Shown here: piece after piece, positions 36,301 to 45,917 of the stretch | Position numbering within the stretch: the stretch's first letter is position 1 | How the letters are laid out: every line of letters begins with the position of its first letter | From: Icerya purchasi | Taxonomy: Eukaryota; Arthropoda; Insecta; Hemiptera; Monophlebidae | Length of the DNA stretch: 64,000 nucleotides | Direction of reading: 5' to 3' | NCBI GenBank assembly: GCA_039619475.1 | Contig: CM077115.1 | Span: 153,611,774 to 153,675,773, forward strand | Program-made: the position numbers and the translations under genes | The notes under the pieces: model-generated | Told to the model about the DNA's origin: nothing | Seen by the model: the letters and a program-made list of their open reading frames with translations, nothing else | Database searches by the model: none

Positions 36301-36931
36301 GCGCTATTATATTGCTCTCGGAGACACTACGCATAATCGTTATGTAGTGTGAAAATAAATTAATTAATAAAATAAAAAAAAATAAAAAAAATATAAAAAA
36401 ATAAAAAAAAAAAAAAAAAAAAGGATAAATAAACCATTTTCTTCTTAAGACCTGAATCGGGCATTTCGTTGGAACTGTCAGGTTAATATTCGTTTCCTTT
36501 TCCTTTTCTATTCATTCCACTTTTCCCCAATTTTTCCCCCCTTTCCTTATATTCTTATATCACCATTGTTTATGGCAGACTGCTGTCGGTACAATGAAAA
36601 AAAAAAAAAAAACAAAAAAAAAAGTTACGTGGACCGTTTGATGAAGTGGACAGTAACAATGACACGCCCATGAATTATTTGACAAAACATATTCAAGGAT
36701 TTTCAAAATATTTTTCACACCGCAAATACAAGTATAATGTTGTATAATTTATGAAATTACATTATACAAATTTCTAGACGGAAAACAAAAAACATTAATT
36801 TTTTAAACCCCAAAATGAAAATTGTATAACAGATATTCAATTTTTTTGCCTATTCCGTGAATTTTATTATTTATACAATATACCCCCCACATGCGTGCAA
36901 GCATCACACACACACATACACATATATATAT

Positions 36932-37150
36932 ATATATAACTCGGCCATTTTGGCCTCCTTGCTCATATTTCTGTCTCTTTTTCTTCTATATCTTGTATAA
37001 AATGATCGAAATTTACAACGTAATTCTAAATCGGTCCATATGAATATAATAACATAATCACAAAAATCCTATAAAGTATAACAAACGTTACATAAAATTG
37101 GGACATTTTTTCTAATGGGGGATAACCTAAGAATTACGTTGTAATTAATA
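36932..37150 (+). repeat. ACTCGG repeat, copy 2
   Basis: Begins ATAACTCGGCCATTTTGGCC after (CA)n/(TA)n. It has TTTACAACGTAATTCTA, then TTACATAAAATTGGGACATT, and ends AAGAATTACGTTGTAATTAA before another (TA)n. The last motif is the reverse complement of the internal one, so the distal part is bounded by inverted repeats of about 16 bp. The hairpin segment present in copies 1 and 3 is mostly deleted. Confidence 0.75.
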
Positions 37151-37739
37151 TACATATATATGCATGTATGTATGTATGTTAATGACTACGTCATTTTTAA
37201 ACCGGGATGCACTACAAAAAATGTCACATTACAATGTCCGTTACAACGTCTATAAAATAAACAACAGCCTTGTTAAGTGGACTAGCTGAATTTCCGACTG
37301 ACTTAAATCTGGTCATGAAATTACGCACGGAACGAAGAATATTTAAATTGTTTGCAACTTACACAGAAACCATTTAAGTGAAATATAAAATATTGTCATA
37401 TTAATTATACAGTTGTGTTTCTATGTAATTCAGCTTGTAGTATAATGTACCACAATAGATTTCTATTATTAAAACGAAACAGATTTTCCTATATGTACAA
37501 TGAATTTTATAGTTTTGTAATGTATATTATAGATAAACTAGTCTGCACAGATGTTACATATTTACTTACTATAACTTCTAGAAAATCCGAAAAAAAAAAA
37601 AATTCTTATAATTTCTAATAAAAATGCGTGTATTGCTAATTTCACTTTACCAAATAATAACGAAATATCAATACATTTATTTATATTGATACGATGCAGT
37701 ATTATTCAGTATTAATTTGATATTTTTTTATTTAAAATT
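37151..37739. other. AT-rich intergenic DNA
   Basis: Nothing recognised. Confidence 0.55.
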
Positions 37740-38172
37740 TGCAATATTTAAACATTTTCGGTAACATATCTGGGACAAAATACACAATTAAGGTTTGCTC
37801 TGGTCCTAATGGTTCACCCAGTAGTACATCTACTGGTATATGTCCATTACATTTTAAACCAAAAAGAAAACTGCAGCGGAAGTCGCGAACGACAAAAATT
37901 GATTTGTTCCAATTTCAATGAATTGGAAGCGAAACGTTAACGCCATGCAACAAACAAATCGACCTAAACTTACAGAGACAGAACTGACTATTGGAAGCGT
38001 AAAACGGCACCTTCACACGAGGACGTTGATATAGTAGTTTACGAAATACCAAATGCAGATCAACAACCGCCGAATTATAAACTGGCCGCCGACCAATTTG
38101 TAAAACGTTTCACCCAAAATACATTCGGACACCCATGCAATGCGATCACATATGGTTTTGTAAAGATCTGAA
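37740..38172 (+). mobile_element. Helitron-like protein fragment (decayed)
   Basis: Near the right end the plus strand reads PPNYKLAADQFVKRF, then TQNTFGHPCNA, and after a one- or two-base shift CDHIWFCKDLKH. The pattern F-x-x-N-x-FGH-x-C-x-x-CD-x-x-WF-x-x-DLK is typical of the Cys-containing segment upstream of the replication initiator domain in arthropod Helitron-like helicases; I recall this from the family and could not search. No Rep or helicase motifs are present. It ends where the poly-A side of the next LINE begins. Stops and a frameshift make it a fossil. Confidence 0.5.
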
Positions 38173-38800
38173 ACATTTTTTTTTTTTTTTTAACTTGGGC
38201 GCGTCAACTTAGGACATTTACCCAGCACAAAGGACTAACAAATAGTGAAACGTAGGGACTTGAAAGTTAAATCAAAAAGCGATTAGAAACAGAAGAAATG
38301 AAGGTAGCCCCAATACAGGAACAACAGAAAGTGAAGGAAGAGCAAGAATGTAGTGGGTACAGTAAAGGGTCGGGAGGCCAAGACCAAGCAAATTAGAATA
38401 ATGGACTGCGCGTTCTGAGGAGATAGATGAGCATTCGAATAGGAGGTGATTTACATCACAGGTCAAATTTATGATAGGAGGATGGAAGGGACACAAGGGA
38501 GACCGAACAATATTAAAACGAAAGAGGGAAGTAGGAAGCAGACTGTGATTGAAGCGGAGGCGAATTACGGAAGAAATAACAGAACGGCTTATGCAAGGAA
38601 AATTATTAAACCTGGAAGAAGTAGGTGGAGAGGGTTGTATAGCGAGGTAAAAAGAGTTAGGATTGGAGAAAAGAGACGGATAAAGATCAGTCCAAAAGTC
38701 ATGGTGGAAACGATAAGAGAGTGGACAAAGACATTGGGAGGGGAATCTGAAACATCTAGGCAACAAAATGCAACCGTTTAATTTCCGAACTAACAAATCG
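38173..38800 (-). mobile_element. Family A LINE, 5'-truncated 3' fragment with open tail domain
   Basis: Read leftwards, 38796-38272 is open for 174 residues. It covers SYRFHHDFWTDLYPSLFSNP, then RSVISSVIRLRFNHSLLPTS, then the Cys/His tail PLCPFHPPIINLTCDVNHLL with FECSS following. It ends FLLFLIAF-stop. The 3' UTR ends in CCCAAGTT and poly-A (T run about 38177-38191). The tail domain is the best preserved in the window, so this is one of the younger family A copies. It abuts the Helitron-like fragment. Confidence 0.85.
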
Positions 38801-38893
38801 ACCAGTTTTTGTACAAGGCCGCTAAGAGTGACTTATTCATTTGAAGCGATTTTTCCAAAAGCAGTTTAGAAGAAAAAATATTGGTGGTCAGAG

Positions 38894-38897
<4 letters not shown>

Positions 38898-38939
<42 letters not shown>
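38898..38939. repeat. (TA)n microsatellite
   Basis: Pure AT repeat of about 42 bases. Confidence 0.95.
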
Positions 38940-38940
<1 letters not shown>

Positions 38941-39830
38941 ATAGTCGAGCTAGAAATTATTCTTCAGATTAATATCATTTTATTTTCGATCTCTCCGCAT
39001 CATTGTATTGTTCGTTGTCAGCGGGGAATACGGTCCGCGACGCTTAAACGGCTGAAAATGTATTTTTCGATTTTCTATCGAAATTTCGGCGCGTGTGAAG
39101 TTAAGGCCTGTGTGAGTGTTCTGGTGTGTGGGTGTTTGGCGATAACAGCGGTAATAAGAAATAATGTATAAATATGTTTGTGCGATAAATCGGTTGATAG
39201 ATACGTAGTCTGCCGTATTAATTGATTTCGGTAATTTACCGTTAGTTCTGTATAAGATAATATCGAGCTGTTCTGGCCAGGTAATTAGTGACCGATGATC
39301 GCTCATCAGTTACCGTTTAATTAGCTGGTCAACGCCACGCCGCGTGTTGTTTCTCTTTTTGTATACTAGTCGCCGATCTTATAGCCGTTGAAGCGAAATT
39401 CTACCGGTTCTTTTGTTCTGGTCATTTTTTTTTCTTCTTCTAGTCTCAAGCATATTTACGGCCGGGATACAAACGTCCGCATTTGTTGTTTCCATAGAAA
39501 CTGGTAGAATTGGTTGAATATACGCGGTTCTTGTTAATTTTTCGTTAATTTATGCGATCCCTCGCGCGAGAAAGAAATTTTATTTGTTTTTTTCTTCCAT
39601 GGCACAGAGGAGATGGTGTAGAAAACCGAATCTTAGTTCGTTTGAGGTGTGACACTGTAATTGTCACTGACGCTCATAATAGGAAAACAAAAAAAAAAAG
39701 AAACACGAAGTTCGCAGGAACTCAGGTCAATTAAGTCGAGAAGAAATTTGTAGCATTGTCTCCCCGGAACGGGCACTCAATCAAGTTGATTTCGATCGAC
39801 CCGCGGAACGAGGAACCTTAAATTCGTAAA
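38940..39830. other. Intergenic DNA, no supported gene
   Basis: Moderate GC; opposite-strand ORFs at 38980-39306 and 38881-39171 have no recognisable motif. Confidence 0.45.
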
Positions 39831-40285
39831 TATAACTCAGTCATTTTGGCCTAGCAAGGGGCTGTGCCCTTGACCCCTCTTGCTTTCATTTCTGTCTTTT
39901 TCTCTTCCATACTTTGTATAAAATGATCAAAATTTACAATGTAATTCTTACTGGCATCAACACACAAAAAATAACCTAATCATAAAAATCCTATCCTAAC
40001 ATTTAATTTTCATTATATAAAATTAAAACACTTTTTCGTTACATAAAATTGTGACATTTTTTAAATAACAATAACAAAAATCCTATAAAATATAACAAAT
40101 GTTACATAAAATTATTACATAAAATTGGGACATTTTGCATTACATAAAGTTGGGACATTTTGCATTACATAAAGTTGGGACATTTTGCATTACATAAAGT
40201 TGGGACATTTTGCATTACATAAAATTGGGGCAATTTTTTCTAATGGGGGTAGCCTAAGAATTACGTTGTAATTAATATATATATG
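39831..40285 (+). repeat. ACTCGG repeat, copy 3 (longest)
   Basis: It shows the full order: ATAACTCAGTCATTTTGGCC, a hairpin with arms AGCAAGGGG and CCCCTCTTGCT, TTTACAATGTAATTCTTA, an AT-rich core, a 25-bp tandem array (40116-40235), and TAAGAATTACGTTGTAATTA before (TA)n. The 17-bp internal motif near 39933 and the terminal motif near 40256 are inverted copies, suggesting a MITE-like unit of about 340 bp plus a 100-bp leader shared by all three copies. Confidence 0.8.
40116..40235. repeat. 25-bp tandem repeat, 4.8 units
   Basis: Units TACATAAAGTTGGGACATTT + TGCAT at 40116, 40141, 40166 and 40191, then a partial at 40216. Units two to four are identical. The array lies inside ACTCGG repeat copy 3 and is an expansion of a word present once in copy 2. 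Confidence 0.95.
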
Positions 40286-41945
40286 TATTAGTTATATAGA
40301 TTTTTTTCTCCCGCAGTATTTCTAAAATACTTTTATCAGTACATTTACGTTTTCGTTCCCTTTCTATTTTTTTTTGGCATTATTTAAAAATGCATCTATA
40401 AACTAAAAATTCCGTATAGCCTACAAGTTGAATAATGCGTGCTATTAGTTCTTCGATTTCGAATCACATTATTCCTCAACTAGAGCTAATAAAATCTTAC
40501 CCTGCTCGTTAATCTTTAGTTCAGGTTAACATAGTTCATTACGTTCCCCGGATATAATTCTTCAGTTCTAAATACAATTCTCGATAGATCCATCTCGCTC
40601 GTCTTATTCACAGATATTACAACTAATAGCGACAAATTATTTCAATTTTTGCCTATGTACTATATATATTGTCTCCAATCTTCGGATAGTTTTTATGCAA
40701 TCCCTGTTTCCCGAAACTTATGATACTAATAGCGTCACTTTGAGTGGAATAATAATATATTTTTATTAGCCCTTTTGACTAAGACCTTTTCACCTCTGTT
40801 TCTGATTTGTTAAATATTCAAGCTGTAATTCGATGACTAAATAATGCCAGTACCAAAATGGAGGGTGCGCTTCTGTTTTACTCCGCTCAGGTTATAAAAG
40901 CGACAGTAGCAGTGTAGCGATTATAGTTTCAAATATACTGCGGCGAATATGATACGGTTGTCAAATAGAGCAGTGGTATTAGAAAACTCCATCCTAATTA
41001 CTTTGTTGTAACTGTAAATAAAGACAACGAAGAACTCGAGAATACGTATGTAAAGAGTAGGATGCAATGATGGGGACGACGAATAAAGTTATAATACAAT
41101 AATGGACCATCATCAGATTGTTTTAAAATAGGCAACAGTAAGAAGATAAGAACTTGGCAAATGAGACAGATTATTATAATTTTATGTTAAACAAAATTTA
41201 TTTAGATCAAATATACCTTCCTCTAATTAATGGTAAGGTGACTGTACACACATGAGATCCATCTTTAGGGGAAACACGCAATCGAACATAATTTTTTTGC
41301 CAGCTCATTTCAAGTACGCTATCAAGTTCGAATCAGATCATCACTCGATTGTTACAATGATGCAACGTCGCTTTCATGGAGCTCCAAATCTCTAATAATC
41401 GCAACGCATGAATTCGTCATAAAATAAAACAATCTGACTAAAATTGGGAAGAAAAATTGAAAAAAAGTCGATTTTTTCAAGTACCCAGAAAGTAGAGTAC
41501 TGAAAACAATTAAAAATACGGGAAAAAGGAAAAAACAGAATTCAAAGCGATTAATAGGCTAAAAGAAAAAAAGTGGATGGCTGAGGGGGAGTATTAGGAA
41601 ATATTGGAGAGAGATGGAAAAATAAAAGTAAACAGCGCACAATATTGGGGTATTGGTATAGGAGAAATATGCGTGGAAAAAATAATTTAATAACTGCGTA
41701 AAAAGTGTTCAGGAATATCTGTATTCGATATTCATATCAAAAAATAAAGGAATTCTTTGAACTATGAAAATCCAATGTGTAGCGAGTGGCTAAATTACGT
41801 TTTGCACTATATAAAGGATAAGATCGAGCGAACTGTTCTGAATTATATTCCAGACAATGTTTGAAAGTAAAAAGCTTCAGTACGTTTCATCAAAGAAATA
41901 TCGATCCATTAACGGTGGGAAGTGCTCATGGTAAAAATTTGAAGT
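40286..41945. other. AT-rich DNA 3' of the recognised CARP exons
   Basis: I searched the minus strand for the next CARP exon (the segment carrying the third zinc-ligand position and the following beta strands) and did not recognise one. The region may be intron. No other gene is seen. Confidence 0.4.
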
Positions 41946-42051
41946 CAAACTCATTCTGAAAAATTACAAATTCATTCTGAAAAATTACCAAATTCATTCT
42001 GAAAAATTACAAACTCATCCTGAAAAATTACAAACTCATTCTGAAAAATTA
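41946..42051. repeat. 21-bp tandem repeat, 5 units
   Basis: Five units of CAAACTCATTCTGAAAAATT + A with single-base variants; the third is 22 bp. The array starts about 100 bp downstream (in gene orientation) of the donor site of the second CARP exon, so it lies in that gene's intron. Confidence 0.93.
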
Positions 42052-42152
42052 CATCGCGCAAAAATAAAAAAAATCATTATTAACTTTTTTCCGGAAAAAC
42101 AACGTGCAGTTTCCGGATTAATATCTTCATTAGGCTGTTAATTTTTAGTTAC

Positions 42153-42341
42153 CTCAGCGGGAAAGGCAGAACCATTAATTCGGTGCTCGGAGCCAGAATC
42201 GTTGGCATAATGTATGTAGAATTCTTCAAACTGGTACCTGTAAGCCAGCGGACCGTTCGTTATATTTATGTGATTTTTGTTCTCTTTATCTACTCGGAAA
42301 AGTAACGTTTGACCAGTGTTTATCAGCGTGCCGCTTATTTG
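42153..42341 (-). CDS. Carbonic anhydrase-related protein (CA10/11-like), exon with mutated zinc-ligand region
   Basis: A 189-bp exon (63 codons, phase 0 at both ends) bounded on the minus strand by an acceptor (TTTCTAG before 42341) and a donor (GTAACT after 42153). It reads QISGTLINTGQTLLFRVDKE at its start, then HINITNGPLAYRYQFEEFYI, then HYANDSGSEHRING, ending AFPAE. This is the alpha-CA segment with the first two zinc-ligand positions. Catalytic CAs have QFHxHWG; here the aligned FYIHY has Tyr at the first ligand (His94) and keeps the second (His96). Loss of a ligand predicts no CO2 hydration, as in CARPs, which act as secreted or surface non-enzymatic proteins. It follows the exon at 43563-43699 in matching phase. 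Confidence 0.88.
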
Positions 42342-43562
42342 CTAGAAACGCATACAAAAATAATTAAAAAATCGTAATACACAGATTGCATTAAAGTTAA
42401 GGTGTCAAACATAAACATTTCTTTCGAAATAATCGATTCCTGATATTATTTGAACGGCAACTAAACTTATCCTTACAAAGTTGGGGTTATTACTGTTTCT
42501 TTTTATGTTTTCGATTCCTTTTTTAATAATTCTGTCTGCTTATAACTACAATTCTAGCCATCTTACGTGATAAATATTGATGTTCTAAACATAATTAGCG
42601 ATAAATTTTTACTACTGTTATAAATTTTGTATTTATATAGTAGTTTTCTTGATATTTTTCATTTTTTATTTAAATTTTCGTTATTAATGTACGCCATTGT
42701 TCAGTTGTTTTTTTTGACAAAAAGTTTTAAATATCTTACCATCTTTTTAATCAAAACGAACTCATCTTTTTGATACAACATTTCGCATACAGAAGACCTT
42801 CACTGACATTCTCGGTTTCTTAATGGTTGCCATTGCTATTTTTTAATTGTCGACAAATTTTATTTTGTTTTGCTCCTATATAATTTAACATTTGTAACTT
42901 CAAAATTTACATGTCACTTTTGCTATCAATTTCGCCGTTATGCGCAGTTAGAATTTTTGTAATCAATTCTACCCTATTTGTATTTCGCATCACTAGAAAA
43001 TAAATTGTTACGTATACAACATTAGTTTATTCGTACTTATCTTTAATCCCCCCCCCCCCCCCCAAGGCCGGGTGTCATTAATAGAGATACTAGAATTTAA
43101 ATTTACCAAAGTGTAGAGGTATTTTTTTATATAAAAATAATTCTTTTTTTCCAAATTATTTATCCATAAATACTATTTCGTTCGAATTTTAACGTTATTA
43201 TTACTGTCTATAAGTATAAAACAAATAAATTCCACTATAACAAACAAAAATATTTATAAATATAAATTTAATAAATTAAAATAAATACTTCACAATTTAA
43301 GGAAATGTTTTCGTTGATCATCGGCTAACAACACAAATGAGTGTACTCTGTGTATCGTTAATTAATGGTGGGCTATGGCAGAAAACGTTTCTAAAGTAAA
43401 TTTAATTTATTAAAGTAAATTATTTTTTATTTTACTTACTGTTTTATTAATAAGGAGAATTTGTTTATTGTATATTTTTTGTAAATTTTAACAAAAAAAA
43501 GGTTACGGATTTAACTATATTTAATTATTGTCAATTATTAAATTTAGTTTTGAACCACTTAC

Positions 43563-43699
43563 AGCATCCGAATTGATTTCTAACGGACGCAGTAACGGAT
43601 CGTAAAGCAATTTTTCCGGATCTATATTAATCGGTGATTGGCGTCTGCCTTTATTGCACAATCCCCATTCGGGATTCATTCGTCCCCAAAATTCCGGTC
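43563..43699 (-). CDS. Carbonic anhydrase-related protein (CA10/11-like), upstream exon
   Basis: A 137-bp exon on the minus strand. The acceptor is CATTTCAG ending at 43700; the donor is GTAAGT starting at 43562. It enters in phase 1 (splitting a Gly codon) and leaves in phase 0. It reads GPEFWGRMNPEWGLCNKGRR, then QSPINIDPEKLLYDPLLRPL and EINSDA. FWG...PEW, the Cys, and NKGRRQSPINI are characteristic of the alpha-CA N-terminal region, and the NP-EW-LCNKGRRQSP form is that of insect CA10/11-type CARPs. An apparent readthrough into VSGSKLN is intron. The intron to the next exon is about 1.2 kb. Earlier exons (signal peptide) and later exons were not found in the window. Confidence 0.88.
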
Positions 43700-43931
43700 C
43701 TGAAATGAAATACACTTATCGGTCAAAAGGAAACATTTAATAATTATTGAAAACACAACATGTTTAATACATAATTTTAAAAATGATTGATCGGTGGTAA
43801 AATTAGCGGAAGTACCGCAATATACACTGAAATCGATTTGTATAAAAAAGTATCGTTCGAAACAACAGAAATTTTTCCGGAACATGGTTGATTCGTCCCT
43901 TTTTTTTGTTCAATAGGACTAACTGTTTTAA

Positions 43932-44400
43932 TGGTTTCAGGTCACGCTGGGGGGACGCCTAGAAATGAGAGGGCAGATTCGGCAGCTAGAGAGGCACTGT
44001 TAGTTCTAGTGCCCTGTAAGATGAGAACCGCTTGCAGCGAACATCAATAATTCAATTTTGTCAGCAGTGACGGAAAAGTGGACCAGCCGATTACGGCTTC
44101 CTGGCTTGAGCGTATAAAGTCGAACGCTGAAAAATTTTGAACCCGTTTATCCATCTTGCTTGGAGGGAATTCTCAGAACTTAACCGGTTGTCAGACTACG
44201 AAGCTCTCGCATAGTTACGTGTTTCAGGGTGCTTCTCCGCTGATTATTATGTGTCCCTCTTGTTTAATGTTCCAGCATTAGTCTCACATAGCTAGTGTTC
44301 CGCCTTGACACGTTTAATTCAGAGTGCTTCGTAATCCAGGACGGTGTTCGCGTTGTAATGACACCCTGGTAGAGTTACACGCGACTCATACACCGTAAAT
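43932..44400 (+). mobile_element. LINE fragment with RNase H C-terminal motif
   Basis: Reads VSGHAGGTPRNERADSAARE (the His-Gly-x-Pro-x-Asn-Glu-x-Ala-Asp end of retrotransposon RNase H) at 43937-43996, then decays. Downstream DNA to about 44400 looks like the tail and 3' UTR of the same element, including a spaced Cys/His region. It sits about 230 bp upstream of a CARP exon, in antisense orientation, so presumably in an intron. The family is not matched to other copies in this window. Confidence 0.65.
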
Positions 44401-45321
44401 TAAATTTAAATAGAAAGAAAAAAAAAACGATTTACTTCCGGACACGGTGGAACATGAAAATAAACGAACCGAACAAAAATAACGGTTAAAAATAAATTAA
44501 AAGTCTACAATTATAAACTAAAATTTAATAATTTTATATCGTTTTTCATGAATATAACGCAGTAGTAGAACTGCAGTTATCTAGGTTCGAGTCAAGACGG
44601 GAGCTGATACGATTTTTCGAACGGAATAATACGAAAAATTGTGTGAATCATACGAAGGTCCGTTACGAAGGACAAAAACTATTCACGTCCTCCGAGTCAA
44701 CAAAGCAAAAATACAATTAACTCATTGCATAAATAAAAATTTCGACACGTCATAATGATCTAAGACATTTGTGCTTGGAAATAGAATGAGATGGAAAACT
44801 GAACTTGACGAAAGAATATTAACTAACCGAAAAGCACGTGCAATAATGCTTGTCAGAAAGAATACTGCGAGTTTGAACAACTGGAGCGTCTGTATAGTAA
44901 GTAAAAGCATCGTTAAGGATTAAAATTGTAATCTTAATGTATTACACAACTCGTATTGCCCTCTGTATATGCAACAGTATCTCGCAAACTGGCCTCCGGT
45001 AATTAAAGGTCAGCGACTTTATTCTTACTATCCAGGACAAATAATGATATCAACCCTTAGCTTCATATAACTCCGAAGTTTCATTTCAGGACGAACCTGA
45101 AGACTTCTAGCGTATGTTTATTATTAAATTAAAGACGACTTGAGTTAATCATATCCAACATGAACGATTATTTTAAACAAATCGAAACATTGCGAAATCG
45201 CCGATATTTATATATATATACATGGTGTTGTGACGGTAGCATAATTTATACGAATTATTAGGGAAATATAAGGATCGGCATTTATACATGTATATGAAAA
45301 TAATGTTAAGCAGATATTCTA
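44401..45321. other. AT-rich DNA, no supported gene
   Basis: Probably intronic or intergenic. No exon or TE motif recognised. Confidence 0.5.
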
Positions 45322-45434
45322 CACATGTATCTCGCATAAGATATTATGTGAAAAAGGATAACGCTGGATTGCGTTATGTTCCAAAAAATGCCATTTGCAT
45401 GTTAAAATCCATAGTGTTTTTGTGCGTTCGTTAA

Positions 45435-45508
<74 letters not shown>

Positions 45509-45800
45509 TTGTATGTGTATGTCTTTTAATACTCGTGTTTCCGTCTAAAGTTAGCAACTGCTGCGCTAGGTGAAGTACGTATAAGGGAGGCTGCTATACT
45601 GCTGTACGACTTGGCGCGCCTAAATTAAAGAACTTACACATCTCTTTTACCTTTATTTTTGTTTCATTTAGCTAGGGATGTCGTACAGTGCTGAATGGGA
45701 ATTTTTAATTTTTAAATTCGAATATTTGCTAATAAAAAGGACCTGGTTTTAATTTTTTTTTTTAATTTAAAAAAAAAGCTGTGGGTCTCTGACATATGCC
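45322..45800. repeat. Left arm of a large inverted repeat
   Basis: The reverse complement of this segment recurs at 47587-48015. Over the inner 210 bp I count about 12 differences plus a 2-bp indel (roughly 94% identical). The outer edge is CACATGTATCTCGCATA at 45322 and its complement at 47999-48015. The arm includes GTTAGCAACTGCTGCGCTAG, GGCGCGCCTAAATTAAAG, a (TA)n run (45437-45508) and a homopolymer A/T run. It ends inwards in GTGGGTCTC, the LINE E 3' tail. Confidence 0.9.
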
Positions 45801-45917
45801 TGTTGTGTGAGTGCCCAACACTCTTATCAACGTTTATTAAAAAAGATACAAAGTGCACAAATTACAACTATCTTATCTTATTCCATAAATAACAATATTA
45901 ATAAACCTAGCAAATTA

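Larger units (their letters stand above)
33155..36623 (+). mobile_element. Jockey-type LINE, 5'-truncated but with intact ORF2
   Basis: It consists of an ORF1 C-terminal piece, a complete ORF2 starting in TAATG overlap with ORF1, and a 3' UTR. The 3' UTR contains an internal A/T-rich run (36360-36422) and ends GGTACAATG before a poly-A at 36597-36623. The 3' UTR end (ATTGTTTATGG...CGGTACAATG) is shared with the fragment ending at 63085, which confirms the terminus. EN-RT without RNase H is the jockey layout. Target duplications are not clear. Because ORF2 is open, this is one of the youngest insertions here. Confidence 0.9.

Noticed and set aside
36360..36422. 3' terminus of the jockey LINE at the first A-rich run
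   Set aside because: The related copy at 62250-63085 shares 3' UTR sequence that continues to about 36596, so the true poly-A is at 36597-36623.
40116..42051. CRISPR-like arrays (25-bp and 21-bp units)
   Set aside because: Units are contiguous with no unique spacers, in a eukaryotic context. They are simple tandem repeats.
43521..43562. CARP exon continuing as VSGSKLN to the stop at 43521
   Set aside because: The sequence starts with GTAAGT, a consensus donor. The true continuation (QISGTL) is in the exon at 42341-42153 with matching phase.
43521..43715. Active carbonic anhydrase
   Set aside because: The next exon has Tyr at the first zinc-ligand position (FYIHY), which fits a non-catalytic CARP.
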